Positions 50,538 to 60,101 are shown, counted from the stretch's first letter. The stretch is DNA of 64,000 bases from CAYGOC01 sp964351495 (GCA_964351495.1 CAYGOC010000009.1:21576-85575); one strand, 5' to 3'. The notes: generated by a model not told the origin, from the letters alone. Numbers and translations: made by a program.

Positions 50538-52226
50538 ATGAGGAAAAGGGAGTTTTCTTTGCGATTTTTGTTTTTTCTTCTTCTTCCCTCTCTGCTTTTA
50601 GCAAAGACTTTTTCTCCTGAAAAAAGAAAAGTCCTTTACTTAATGCATCAAGGAAAAACAGAAGAAGCCATTACTGCCTATGAAAAGATCGTCTCTTTAG
50701 AAAAAAAAGAAGACTTTTCCCTTTTAGAGCAGATAGCTCTTACCCTTTTAGAACAAGGAATGCTTTCTACGAAGGAGGAGGTAAGGCTTTTATCTACACT
50801 GGGCGCTGGTTTTTCCGAACATGAAAGGGCTCTTTCTTTTTTACAAAAGAGTCTTGTTTCCAAAAGCCCTGAACTACAGCTTATAGCGCTTCATTTTTTA
50901 GCCAAAACTCCTTGTAAAGAAAGTGATTTTCTTTTAACAGAGGCACTTCATTCTGACTTTTTGATGACCCGTTTAGAAGCCGCTTTTGCGCTTTCTCAAA
51001 GAAAACACCCTAAAGCCTTTTCCTATATTGAAAACCTCATGCAAAGGCTTCCCCCTTTTTGTAAGGTATGGTTCCCTTCTCTTTTAGCCCTTTCAGAGAG
51101 CCCAGACTCAATCCTTCTTTTACAATCGCTTTTACAAGATAGGAATCCTTTTGTATGCGTAGAGGTAATCCACAACATAACTCTTTTTGGAAGAGACGAT
51201 TTTTTACCCCTATTGCGGAAAAAAATTACTCATGACAATGTTGCTGAAAAAGAAGCTTGTGCTTTTGCCTTGGGGGTTTTACAAGATTCCTCTAGTTTTC
51301 CCTTTTTAGAAAAACTAGCCCAAAAACATGCGGAAGAAAATGTCCGGCTAGCCGCCAATAAAGCTTTGTATAAATTAGGGAAGGAAGAAGCTAAGGTTGC
51401 AATTGAAAAAGCTGCTAAAGCAAAACACCTGTTTTCTATTTCGGCTTTAAAGGATATATCGGGTACAGAGGACACCTTACTTTCTCTGGTTTTTTCTAAA
51501 AATAGAGAAGTAGCTATGAACGCGGCTCTTGTCTTATTGGAAAAAAAAGATGAACGAGCCCTTCCTTTTTTACTCTCTTTTTTCGAAGAAGAAGAAGCTT
51601 TTTTACTAGTTCCTACTACCTCTTTAGGAAAAGCCCATTTTGCCTATAAGTTTTTTGCCAAAGAATCTATTAAAAACGAACAAGAGCTCTCCTTTTTAGA
51701 AAGTCTCTCCTTTCATATTAAGGTAGATATGATTCAAAAAGCCTCTCTTTTCCCAAGAGAAGACTCTTTTATCTCCTTAGCTAAGCTTCTTTTTACCAAA
51801 GAGAAAAATAGCTTTATCCCTACAGCTGTCCGAATTCTAAAAGGACTCAAAACGGAAAAAGCAGTAGCTCTTTTAAAAGAGGGATCCCAAAAATGGGGTT
51901 TTCCTCTATTAAGGAACTACTGTAATCTAGCTTTATTTGAGCTAGAAGAAGAGGGTCCCTATAAAGAAGAGGTTCAAAGATGGGTTCAAGAAAATAAAGA
52001 TATCTTTATCATAGAGATGAGGCCTTACCTCCCTTCTATAGAAAGAGGCTTTTTATCTAAATATACTCTTTCTGCCAAAGAAAAAAGTGAGCTTTTGATG
52101 GAAAGTATCGCTGTTTTAGCCTCTAAAAAAGATGAAGCTAGTATCCGTGTTCTTTTAGAAATGATGAAAAATCCTGAGTCTAAAAACCGTTTTGCCTTAG
52201 CGGGTATTTTGCTTCACAGTTTATAG
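50538..52226 (+). CDS. exported HEAT-repeat protein
   Basis: The 562-residue protein has a signal peptide at 1-22 (LRFLFFLLLPSLLLA) and then repeating ~30-residue helical pairs of HEAT/PBS-lyase type (LLQSLLQDRNPFVCVEVIHN, EKEACAFALGVLQDSSSFPFLEKLAQ, AEENVRLAANKALYKLGKEEA). Such scaffolds bind proteins, and no enzyme motif is present. Related long exported HEAT proteins occur in chlamydiae. It sits 31 bp after the DUF3604 gene and could be cotranscribed. Confidence 0.75.
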   Translation: MRKREFSLRFLFFLLLPSLLLAKTFSPEKRKVLYLMHQGKTEEAITAYEKIVSLEKKEDFSLLEQIALTLLEQGMLSTKEEVRLLSTLGAGFSEHERALSFLQKSLVSKSPELQLIALHFLAKTPCKESDFLLTEALHSDFLMTRLEAAFALSQRKHPKAFSYIENLMQRLPPFCKVWFPSLLALSESPDSILLLQSLLQDRNPFVCVEVIHNITLFGRDDFLPLLRKKITHDNVAEKEACAFALGVLQDSSSFPFLEKLAQKHAEENVRLAANKALYKLGKEEAKVAIEKAAKAKHLFSISALKDISGTEDTLLSLVFSKNREVAMNAALVLLEKKDERALPFLLSFFEEEEAFLLVPTTSLGKAHFAYKFFAKESIKNEQELSFLESLSFHIKVDMIQKASLFPREDSFISLAKLLFTKEKNSFIPTAVRILKGLKTEKAVALLKEGSQKWGFPLLRNYCNLALFELEEEGPYKEEVQRWVQENKDIFIIEMRPYLPSIERGFLSKYTLSAKEKSELLMESIAVLASKKDEASIRVLLEMMKNPESKNRFALAGILLHSL

Positions 52227-52445
52227 CTGCAGTTAGATGTTAGCCTTGTAATTTTCAGTTTTTAGTTATCTCGTTTTTTCCGATTATTTTCTTTAAAACT
52301 TCGTTTAGCCAATCTTTCCCTTTAAGAGAGTTTTGAATAACCTCCCCTTCTTCTTTATTAATTATACAAGAAGCTAGAAGTGCAATTATAAAGGAGCTTA
52401 ATAACCGCCTTTACCTGGATCAAAGCCGGGTTGCTTTTTCTGAAA

Positions 52446-52679
52446 ATGGATCTTATATTCTTCTCGATAATGGAAGCTTCTTTGTTTCAAGACATACGAA
52501 ACTTAGATGAATATGGCTCATACCTTCCTATGCCTATTATGGAAAAAAAAGGGCCAAAACTCTTTATATGTATTTGCAATGACTGCGGTCATAAATGGTA
52601 TGGAGGAGCTTTCACTTGGAGATGCCCAAAGGAAAATTGTCAAAGCACCAATTTTCGAACAGTGCCTGACGGCTGGTAA
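52446..52679 (+). CDS. small zinc-ribbon-like protein
   Basis: From ATG 52446 the ORF gives 77 residues; ATG 52470 is an alternative start. Four cysteines in CNDCGHKWYGGAF...RCPKENC form a C-x2-C...C-x4-C knuckle pair, typical of a zinc ribbon. LDEYGSYLPMPIMEKKGPKLFICI precedes it. The overlapping frame just upstream (about 52361-52507) is also open and protein-like but lacks a start, so the gene may be the end of a longer, disrupted one. It is isolated in a 580-bp stretch otherwise without genes; 52227-52445 holds no recognisable RNA or gene. Confidence 0.5.
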   Translation: MDLIFFSIMEASLFQDIRNLDEYGSYLPMPIMEKKGPKLFICICNDCGHKWYGGAFTWRCPKENCQSTNFRTVPDGW

Positions 52680-52804
52680 AACTGAAACTACCTAAACAGC
52701 AAAACATCTACGACATGCTTGCTTTTCTTTTAAAATAAAGAACGATCCATCTTTACGATAAGGGGTTTTCTGTTTACCTTATATGAAAAAAAAGTGATAG
52801 ATAC

Positions 52805-54889
52805 TTGGACAACCCTCCTTCTTTTTGGATTTTTGTTTTTTGTTTTTGGCTTACAAGTCTTGTGGCAGAAAAGCAAGAGTATCCCCTTTCTTTTTCTTTT
52901 CCGGGTCAAATTACCTTTGATTTAAAAAATCCTACCTATGAAGAAGGGGTCTTATCTACTACTCAAGGAGGAGTGGTCCAAGGAGAGTCTTTTCGAATAC
53001 AGGCACAAAATATCCGATTTTTTAAAGAAAAAGAAAACAGAATAGAAGCTTCTGGACATTTGATGTTTCAGCAAAGAGGAAGGGTTTATATAGGGGAAAA
53101 GATGGAGTATAACCTCTCTTCTAAAACAGGATGGATCGTGCAGGGAAAAACCTTTCTTTCCCCCTTTTTTATAGGAGGAGAGACGATCTTTTTTTTAGAA
53201 GATAGTGATATAAAAATAGAAGAGGCCTTTTTAACTACTTCAGAAAATAAGAAAAGCTCCTGGCATATAAAAGCCAAAGACTCCCTTATCTCCTCAGAAA
53301 AAGTGCTCTATGCTAGAGATCTTCGGTTTTATTTTTTCCCTTTTCCTATTTGGCTCCCCTCTTTCCACTTAAACTTAAAAAAATTTGAACAACCTATTAT
53401 CCAGTATAACTTAACCCTGGACAAAGGAGCTAATTTAAGACCCAGTGTAAGGGCTCAAATCTTTTCTTTTTCTGACTTTTTAGTTTTTTTACGAGGAGAA
53501 TACCGAATAGGAAAAGGATTTGGAGGCGCCTTAGAAACCTCTTACCTTCCCTCTTATTCGAAGACCAAGTGGATTACAAAAAGCTATTTAGCTAGCGATA
53601 TTTTACCTACAGATTTACAAAAAAAAAGAAGATATCGCCTTCAAGGAGAATATCGCTATCAAAGCCCTTCTAATAAGACAAAAATAGATACTACTTGGGA
53701 TAAATATAGCGATATTTTAATGCCCGGGGATTTTAATACCGATGATTTTGAGATTAATACCGCTTATAACACTGAGTTTTCTTTAAGACATCAAGAAGAG
53801 AGTTTTTTAACTCTTTGTAAAATAAGACCGAAGGTAAACTCTTTTTATTCTATGAAAGAAAAGCTTCCCTTTCTTTTCTACCAAAATAAAGCGCTTGTAC
53901 TGGGAGAAAAGCTAAAACTTCTTTTTCAAAGCCAGCTACAATCGGGATTTTTCAAGCTATCCTATTCTGATGACTTGGCCTACCGTTTACAGGGATTTCA
54001 TTCAGGAAGATCTGAAATGAAAGCGCTTTTTTCGAGGTGCTTTGCTCCTTCTTATTTGAGCATTACCCCCTCCTTAGAACTTTTAGGAGTTCATTACACA
54101 AATAGCCCCCAAAATAGACAGGCTTTATTAGGTGCTTTACGATATCAATGTCTCTTAGAATCTAAGCTTTTTAAACGATATAACCCCTGTATTCACTGGA
54201 TTTACCCTTATATCAACTTGGAAGGGAGAACTTCTCCTTCTATTTCTAATAAAGAGCACTTCATCTTCAATATTGAAGATGGATTTGCAAAGATGCTTTT
54301 GCTTCGTACAGGAGTTAAAAATCAACTTTTTCTTTCTAAAACGAACTATTCTTTTTCCTCCAATCTTTACTGCAATATTTTCGTAAAAGATACAGCGCTA
54401 AAAACGGTTTTGCCCAAGCTTTACCTAGACACAGAACTCTTTCTTTCCTCTCTTTCTTTTTCTCTTTTTTCTGCCTGGAATTTCCCCCATGCTACCATAG
54501 ACTTTTGTAACTTAGAGACTAAATATACTTTTAGTGAGGATGGAGCTTTTAGTTTAGGAGTAAGATACCGCTCTGAATATGACTGGAGAAAAGCAGATCA
54601 TACCAATTTTATCTTAGATGCAGCAAGAAAAGAGAGCTCCCTTTTAGCTTCCCCCTTATCGGATAAGCGGGTTTCTCTTTTAACGAACCTCTTTTTCCGT
54701 TTATCCCCTTTTTGGACTTGCCATATTCAATCTCATCATGGTTTTTTAAGAAAAAATGAGCCCTCGTACAATCAGTTCAAAGTAGATTTATTTACCCCTA
54801 TTTTAAGGAGCTGGAAATTGCGGATTAGTTATATGCATACACAAACAGATGATAGGGTTGATCTAGGACTAGAGCTCATCAAAAAGTAA
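52805..54889 (+). CDS. lptD: LptD/OstA-like outer-membrane LPS-assembly protein
   Basis: The 694-residue protein has a signal peptide (1-21; FWIFVFCFWLTSLVA) and an OstA-like N-terminal domain (about 45-165; repeating beta segments such as FRIQAQNIRFFKEKENRIEASGHLMFQ). A long region rich in alternating aromatic/polar strands (200-694) resembles a beta-barrel and ends YMHTQTDDRVDLGLELIKK. This is the layout of chlamydial LptD homologues, which insert LPS into the outer leaflet. The family's disulfide cysteines are not evident. The start must be TTG 52805: an in-frame stop lies at 52784 and no ATG precedes the signal peptide. Confidence 0.7.
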   Translation: MDNPPSFWIFVFCFWLTSLVAEKQEYPLSFSFPGQITFDLKNPTYEEGVLSTTQGGVVQGESFRIQAQNIRFFKEKENRIEASGHLMFQQRGRVYIGEKMEYNLSSKTGWIVQGKTFLSPFFIGGETIFFLEDSDIKIEEAFLTTSENKKSSWHIKAKDSLISSEKVLYARDLRFYFFPFPIWLPSFHLNLKKFEQPIIQYNLTLDKGANLRPSVRAQIFSFSDFLVFLRGEYRIGKGFGGALETSYLPSYSKTKWITKSYLASDILPTDLQKKRRYRLQGEYRYQSPSNKTKIDTTWDKYSDILMPGDFNTDDFEINTAYNTEFSLRHQEESFLTLCKIRPKVNSFYSMKEKLPFLFYQNKALVLGEKLKLLFQSQLQSGFFKLSYSDDLAYRLQGFHSGRSEMKALFSRCFAPSYLSITPSLELLGVHYTNSPQNRQALLGALRYQCLLESKLFKRYNPCIHWIYPYINLEGRTSPSISNKEHFIFNIEDGFAKMLLLRTGVKNQLFLSKTNYSFSSNLYCNIFVKDTALKTVLPKLYLDTELFLSSLSFSLFSAWNFPHATIDFCNLETKYTFSEDGAFSLGVRYRSEYDWRKADHTNFILDAARKESSLLASPLSDKRVSLLTNLFFRLSPFWTCHIQSHHGFLRKNEPSYNQFKVDLFTPILRSWKLRISYMHTQTDDRVDLGLELIKK

Positions 54890-54946
54890 CCCTGTCCCTT
54901 TTTTTCTTCACTTGTTATAAACAGAATTTTACAAAATGGAGGTTCT

Positions 54947-56047
54947 ATGAAGGCCCTTTCTTTAACTCCTGGCAAAAAAGATCTTCATTTAATTGACCTA
55001 GAAGAAGTTCATATCACAAAACCCTCTGAAGTAAAAGTACGGGTTTTAGAGGTGGGAATCTGCGGTACTGACAAAGAAGAAGTATCGGGAGGAAGAGCCG
55101 ATCCTCCTAAAGGGAAAAAAGAACTTATCATAGGCCACGAAATGGTAGGTGAAGTAGTAGAGGTTGGCAAGGAAGTAACAAAAGTGAAAAAAAAGGATCT
55201 AGTAGTCCTTACCGTTCGAAGGGGATGTAATGAGTGCTCCTTTTGCAAAACAGATCGGTATGATTTTTGCAGTACGGGCAACTATCAAGAAAGAGGTATC
55301 AAGCAAAGAGATGGCTATCATGCGGAATATGTGGTAGAAGAGGAAAAATATGTCATTGTTATCCCCAAAAGCATTGCTTCTATTGCCGTTTTAACAGAAC
55401 CTACTACGGTAGTAGAAAAGGCGATAGAACAAGCTAGCCTTATCCAAAAAAACCGCCTTCTGGAAGAAAATTTTCCTGAAAAAAACCAAGTTTTAGTAGC
55501 AGGTTTGGGGCCCATTGGACTTTTAGCTACTATGGTCTTATCTTTAAAAGGAGCCGAAGTCTTTGGAATAGACGTAGCAAAGAGAGACTCTTTAAAGGTG
55601 AAAATTTTCGAGAAGATGGGAGGCACCTATCTTGAAACAGAAGAAGCAGCAAAAAGCTATTTTTCCCGTAAGAAAATAGCCTTAAGCATGATATTAGAAG
55701 CAGTAGGAATAGCAGAGCTCGATTTTGAGCTTATATCTTTATTGGGAAACAACGGTGTATACGTTTTGACAGGGGTACCTGCAGAGGGGCCTCCCTTAAA
55801 AGTAGAGGGAAGCTCTCTTATGAAACAGCTAGTTTTAAAAAACCAGGTTGTTTTAGGGAGCGTAAATGCGTCTTTTACCAATTTCAAGCAAGCAGTACAA
55901 AGTCTCGAGCAAGCAGAAAAAAAATGGAAAGGACTTATCCCCCAAATCATCACTAAAAAAACCGAGTACAAAAACTTTGTAGAAGCATTTACAAAGGGAG
56001 AAGAAGAGGAGATTAAATCAGTGATAGTCTGGGGTAAATATGAGTGA
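54947..56047 (+). CDS. zinc-dependent sugar (glucose 1-) dehydrogenase-like MDR
   Basis: The 366-residue medium-chain dehydrogenase has GICGTDKEEVSG (catalytic Cys/Thr, about 38-49), GHEMVGEVVEVG, and structural-zinc-type cysteines in RRGCNECSFCKTDRYDFCSTG. NAD(P) site is VAGLGPIGLLATMV. The R-R-G-C..C..C..R-x-D-x-C-x-T-G-x-Y-x-E-R-G-I-K pattern is that of the archaeal-type glucose dehydrogenases. GGAGG lies 6 nt before the ATG. It overlaps the GMC oxidoreductase by 8 nt. Neither gene is typical of pathogenic Chlamydia. Confidence 0.85.
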   Translation: MKALSLTPGKKDLHLIDLEEVHITKPSEVKVRVLEVGICGTDKEEVSGGRADPPKGKKELIIGHEMVGEVVEVGKEVTKVKKKDLVVLTVRRGCNECSFCKTDRYDFCSTGNYQERGIKQRDGYHAEYVVEEEKYVIVIPKSIASIAVLTEPTTVVEKAIEQASLIQKNRLLEENFPEKNQVLVAGLGPIGLLATMVLSLKGAEVFGIDVAKRDSLKVKIFEKMGGTYLETEEAAKSYFSRKKIALSMILEAVGIAELDFELISLLGNNGVYVLTGVPAEGPPLKVEGSSLMKQLVLKNQVVLGSVNASFTNFKQAVQSLEQAEKKWKGLIPQIITKKTEYKNFVEAFTKGEEEEIKSVIVWGKYE

Positions 56048-57572
56048 CTATGATGTGATTATCATAGGAACCGGCGCAGGAGGTGGCACCATGGCCCATT
56101 CCTTAGCTTCCTCTGGGAAAAAAATCTTAATTCTAGAAAGAGGCCCTTTTTTGCCGAAAGAAGAGGCTAATTGGGATCCCTCTTCTGTCTTTTTACAAGG
56201 GAAATACCTTCCTAAAGAGACTTGGTATGATAGTAAAAAGCAGCCCTTTATTCCGGGAACTCATTATTTTGTAGGAGGCAATACCAAGTTTTACGGAGCG
56301 GCACTTTTAAGACTTCGAGAAGAAGATTTTAACGAAGTAAATCACTACGGAGGGAGATCTTTAGGTTGGCCTCTTTCTTATGAAGATTTTAAGCCCTATT
56401 ATTTACAAGCAGAAAAGCTCTATCAGGTTCATGGAGAAAGAGGAGAAGATCCTACGGAGCCTTTTGAGAAAAACCCTTATCCTTATCCTAAGGTAAGCCA
56501 TGAACCTTTTGTAGCTCATATTTTTGAAAAACTCCAAAAAAGGGGCTATTCTCCCTTTCATCTTCCTTTAGGAATTCGGATTAATGAGAAAGAAAAAGAA
56601 AAAAGCCTTTGTATTCGCTGCTCTACTTGTGATGGGTATCCTTGTAAAGTGGATGCAAAATCAGATGCTCATAGAATCTGTATAGAGCCTATTTTATCAA
56701 AACCTAATGTAACCCTTCTTACAGAAGCAAAAGCGCTTCGTTTGGTTCCTGATAAGACAGGTACTAAAGTTGTCTCTGTTGAGGTGGAAGTTAAGGGAAA
56801 AAAAGAGCTGTTTTCTTCTGATCTTTTTGTAGTAAGCTGCGGAGCTATTCAGTCTTCTGCTTTATTTCTCCGTTCCAAAACAGAAAAATTTCCAAAAGGG
56901 CTTGCCAATAGCTCTGATCTTGTAGGCAGAAACTATATGTGTCACAATAACTCTGCCATCATTGCCATCTCTACAAAAAAAAATACTGTCTCTTTTCAAA
57001 AAACTATTGGGCTCAATGACTTTTACCATAAAACAAAAGAAGAGCCCTATCCCTTGGGACACATCCAGCTTTTAGGAAAAGTAAAAAAAGAAATGTTAGA
57101 GGCTGATGCTCCTTTTTTTGTTCCTAAATTTCTTTTAGAAAAAATGGCAGAGCACTCTGTAGGCTGGTGGATTACCTCTGAAGATCTACCTGATAGAGAG
57201 AATCGGGTGCAAATTTTAGACTCCGGAGATATTTCTCTTTCTTATACCCCCAACAACACAAAGACGCACAAAAGGCTTTTACATAAGCTAAAAACCATCT
57301 TAAACGAAATAGGCTCTCACCTATTTCAGTTTCCAAACCAAGCTTATTTTTCCAAGAAAATCCCTTTAGCAGGGGTTGCCCACCAAGTAGGAACCATGCG
57401 CTTTGGAAGAGATCCAAAAAGCTCCGTATTAGACCTTCACTGCAAAACACATGACTTAGAAAATGTATTTGTGGTAGACGGCAGCTTCTTCCCTTCTAGC
57501 GGAGCCGTAAATCCGGCTCTTACCATTATAGCCAACAGCCTACGAGTGGCCGATTATATAAAAAATAGCTAA
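56040..57572 (+). CDS. GMC-family FAD oxidoreductase
   Basis: The 510-residue flavoprotein has the FAD-binding IIGTGAGGGTMAHSLASSGKKILILERG at 8-35, the second GMC motif YFVGGNTKFYGAALLRLREEDF, and the C-terminal GMC_oxred_C domain with VAHQVGTMRFG (active-site His) and VDGSFFPSSGAVNPALTIIANSLR. A cysteine cluster CIRCSTCDGYPC at about 190 is uncommon. The family oxidises alcohols, glucose, choline or cholesterol. Coupled with the dehydrogenase upstream it suggests sugar or polyol oxidation. Confidence 0.9.
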   Translation: MSDYDVIIIGTGAGGGTMAHSLASSGKKILILERGPFLPKEEANWDPSSVFLQGKYLPKETWYDSKKQPFIPGTHYFVGGNTKFYGAALLRLREEDFNEVNHYGGRSLGWPLSYEDFKPYYLQAEKLYQVHGERGEDPTEPFEKNPYPYPKVSHEPFVAHIFEKLQKRGYSPFHLPLGIRINEKEKEKSLCIRCSTCDGYPCKVDAKSDAHRICIEPILSKPNVTLLTEAKALRLVPDKTGTKVVSVEVEVKGKKELFSSDLFVVSCGAIQSSALFLRSKTEKFPKGLANSSDLVGRNYMCHNNSAIIAISTKKNTVSFQKTIGLNDFYHKTKEEPYPLGHIQLLGKVKKEMLEADAPFFVPKFLLEKMAEHSVGWWITSEDLPDRENRVQILDSGDISLSYTPNNTKTHKRLLHKLKTILNEIGSHLFQFPNQAYFSKKIPLAGVAHQVGTMRFGRDPKSSVLDLHCKTHDLENVFVVDGSFFPSSGAVNPALTIIANSLRVADYIKNS

Positions 57573-57577
57573 AGAGG

Positions 57578-57868
57578 CTATTCTTCTGCTATTTCTTCTA
57601 TATATTCTGATCTTACATCTATTTTTCTTCCCAAATGAGAAGTCCAAAGAGACAAAATCACACAAGAAGCCAAAAATATTGCAAGAAGATAAGAGGTAAA
57701 CTTCTTTAAAACTTCTGCTGTAGAAGTACCAAATACGGAATCTCCCGTATCTCCTCCAAAAGAGGCTCCTAAACCTAAACTTTTTGATTCTTGAATTAAA
57801 ATGATAAAACACAAGAAAAAACAAAAAAGTAAAAAAACACTTAAAAAAAGATAAAAAACTGCTGTCAT
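57578..57868 (-). CDS. secG: preprotein translocase subunit SecG
   Basis: The 96-residue protein has two membrane helices (about 3-26 and 58-78) separated by a Gly-rich loop, LGLGASFGGDTGDSVFGTSTA, where other SecGs have FGs repeats. It binds SecYE and assists export. It overlaps tpiA by 4 nt. The pair tpiA-secG runs convergent to the GMC gene with a 5-bp gap. Confidence 0.9.
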   Translation of the reverse strand: MTAVFYLFLSVFLLFCFFLCFIILIQESKSLGLGASFGGDTGDSVFGTSTAEVLKKFTSYLLAIFLASCVILSLWTSHLGRKIDVRSEYIEEIAEE

Positions 57869-58596
57869 AACCGTATCATGTTTAAAAATTGATCTATATT
57901 CAAAGAGGCTCCTCCTACCAAGACCCCTTTAATGGACTCTTTTTCCAGTAGGGAGGTAATATTGCCCTCATTTACAGAGCCTCCATACAAAAGAGGAGTC
58001 TTTCTAGCTTTTGCCCCCCATTTCTCTTCTAATATGTGATAGATCCAGTCGTGCGCCTCTTTAGCTTCTTCTGCTTTTGCGCTTAAACCGGTTCCTATTG
58101 CCCAAACGGGCTCATAAGCTATAAAAAGACTTTCAGGATAGGTAGGAAGAAGCTCTAAACCCTTTTCTATCTGTCTTCGTAAAACAGGCCGAAAGTCTTT
58201 TTCCCTTTCTTGCAAAGTCTCTCCCACACAAAGAACAGGAGCTATTGCTTTCTTTATAGCCAGTAAAACTTTTTTTGCTATTTTGGCATCCGTATCTTCA
58301 AAAAGCTTTCTTCTTTCTGAATGACCCAAGAGAACAAATTTAGCTCCAGCTTCTTCTATCATGGAAACTGACACTTCTCCTGTAAAAGCTCCCTCTTGTT
58401 CTTCATGCATGTTTTGGGCTCCTATCCAAAGAGGACCCCCTTCAGATGCATGAGTACAACTTTCTAAAGAAGTAAAAGGGACTGCAAGCCCTACCTTTCG
58501 GGAAGAGGGGATAGAACTTTTTTGCAATTTTTCTAAAAAAGAGAGAGCCTCTCTTTTAGTTTTATGCATTTTCCAGTTTCCTAAAATCCACTTCAT
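57865..58596 (-). CDS. tpiA: triose-phosphate isomerase
   Basis: The 243-residue TIM barrel interconverts DHAP and glyceraldehyde 3-phosphate. NWKMHK carries catalytic Lys9, the His is in LGHSERRKLF, the Glu loop is AYEPVWAIGTG and the phosphate loop is LYGGSVN. It is divergent from xseA with a 71-bp gap, the chlamydial tpiA|xseA-xseB-dxs order. Confidence 0.97.
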   Translation of the reverse strand: MKWILGNWKMHKTKREALSFLEKLQKSSIPSSRKVGLAVPFTSLESCTHASEGGPLWIGAQNMHEEQEGAFTGEVSVSMIEEAGAKFVLLGHSERRKLFEDTDAKIAKKVLLAIKKAIAPVLCVGETLQEREKDFRPVLRRQIEKGLELLPTYPESLFIAYEPVWAIGTGLSAKAEEAKEAHDWIYHILEEKWGAKARKTPLLYGGSVNEGNITSLLEKESIKGVLVGGASLNIDQFLNMIRL

Positions 58597-58629
58597 ATGT
58601 CTCTACATTTTACCCGAACAAAATGTCCC

Positions 58630-58659
58630 TTGGCAAGTTTTAAATAGAAAGTCTACAAT
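58630..58659 (+). promoter_or_regulatory. predicted promoter for the xseA-xseB-dxs-nadK operon
   Basis: TTGGCA (58630-58635) and TACAAT (58654-58659) are 18 bp apart. The -10 ends 8 bp before the xseA ATG (58668). A normal start site 6-8 bp downstream would leave almost no leader. The xseA N-terminus looks right, so the mRNA may be leaderless or this is a chance match. Confidence 0.45.
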
Positions 58660-58667
58660 CTCTTTAT

Positions 58668-60101
58668 ATGAATCATTCTGTTTATTCTGTCTCAGAGCTT
58701 ACTTTTCTTTTGAAACAAGAAATAGAGCCTAAGTTTCAAAATATTTTTGTAAAAGGAGAGGTTTCTAACTTAAGAAAGCAGTCTTCCGGCCATACGTACT
58801 TCACTTTAAAAGATGAAAGCGCCCAGATATCCGTAGCCTTATTTAAAGGAGCCTTAAGAGGTCTTTCTTTTACCCCTAAAGAGGGCGATTTAGTAGAAAT
58901 TTTTGGACAAATATCCATCTATGCTCCACGAGGTTCTTACCAAATCATTGCGAGCTCTGTCACTCTACAAGGAGAAGGAGCTCTTTTAAAAAAATTACAA
59001 GAGAGAAAAGAGATCCTACGAAAAAAAGGATGGCTCGATCCTTCTAGAAAGAAGAAACTTCCTTTTTTGCCCCAAAAAATTGGAGTAATAACCTCTCCAA
59101 CAGGGGCTGTTATTCAAGATATTCTTCACGTTTTGCATAGAAGATTTTTTAACATATCTCTTATTTTAAACCCTGTAAAAGTCCAAGGTGAAGGAGCTTC
59201 TAAAGAAATAGCAAAAGCGATTTCTGACCTAAATACACATCAGCTGGTAGATGTAATTATTGTAGGAAGGGGTGGTGGATCTATAGAGGATCTTTGGGCT
59301 TTTAACGAAGAAGAGGTAGTTGAAGCTATATACCATTCTACTATCCCTATTATTTCTGCGGTAGGACATGAAACAGACTTTACCTTATCTGATTTTGTAG
59401 CAGACTATAGGGCCCCGACTCCTTCTGCGGCTGCGGAGGTGGTGGTAAAAGAAAAAAAGATGCTCCTTGAAAGTCTTGAGAGTCTTTCCCTACAGCTAAC
59501 CAAAAAAGTGGAGCAAAAAATAGCCACTCTTCGTCAAAGACAAAAAACCTATCAAAAAAATTCTCTTCTATCTTCTCCTTATCTTTTTTTAGGAAAATGG
59601 ATCCAGAAGCTGGAAGAAAAGGAGCGGTTTTTTGCTCATATGATTCCTTCTTCTATTGAAAAAATGAATCAGTCTTTGCAAGAAAAAGAAAAAAGACTTT
59701 TCCTTTTAGGACCCAAAAACCAGCTGGCTCTTTACAAACAAAATTTTACAAAAATGCAAGGGCTTTGGCTCTCTTTTTTCCATTCTGCTTTAAAAAGAAA
59801 ACAAGAAAAAACAGCTTCTTTAAAAGCAGTTTATAAATTAAAAAAAGCTCTTTTACAAAAAAAAGAGGAGATCAAAAAAAAGTTTTCTCTTCTACAAAAT
59901 CACTTCCGTGATCTGGATCCTAAAAATTTATTGAAAAAAGGGTATACCATTCTCTTTTCGGAAAAAGAACATTCTATTATCCTCTCTTGTAAAGAGGCAA
60001 AAAAGGGAGATCCTTTCTATGCTCTTGTGAAAGATGGAAAAATTCATGCAACTATAACCCGGGTAGAGCCTAATGGAAACCGTGAAAAACCTCTCCTTTG
60101 A
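58668..60101 (+). CDS. xseA: exodeoxyribonuclease VII large subunit
   Basis: The 477-residue subunit has the N-terminal OB fold (NIFVKGEVSNLRKQSSGHTYFTLKDESAQI) and the catalytic domain motifs IGVITSPTGAVIQDI, DVIIVGRGGGSIEDLWAFNEE, ISAVGHETDFTLSDFVADYRAPTPSAAAE. A lysine-rich coiled-coil C-terminus follows (about 265-425). It degrades single-stranded DNA with XseB. The gene overlaps xseB by 29 nt. Confidence 0.96.
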   Translation: MNHSVYSVSELTFLLKQEIEPKFQNIFVKGEVSNLRKQSSGHTYFTLKDESAQISVALFKGALRGLSFTPKEGDLVEIFGQISIYAPRGSYQIIASSVTLQGEGALLKKLQERKEILRKKGWLDPSRKKKLPFLPQKIGVITSPTGAVIQDILHVLHRRFFNISLILNPVKVQGEGASKEIAKAISDLNTHQLVDVIIVGRGGGSIEDLWAFNEEEVVEAIYHSTIPIISAVGHETDFTLSDFVADYRAPTPSAAAEVVVKEKKMLLESLESLSLQLTKKVEQKIATLRQRQKTYQKNSLLSSPYLFLGKWIQKLEEKERFFAHMIPSSIEKMNQSLQEKEKRLFLLGPKNQLALYKQNFTKMQGLWLSFFHSALKRKQEKTASLKAVYKLKKALLQKKEEIKKKFSLLQNHFRDLDPKNLLKKGYTILFSEKEHSIILSCKEAKKGDPFYALVKDGKIHATITRVEPNGNREKPLL

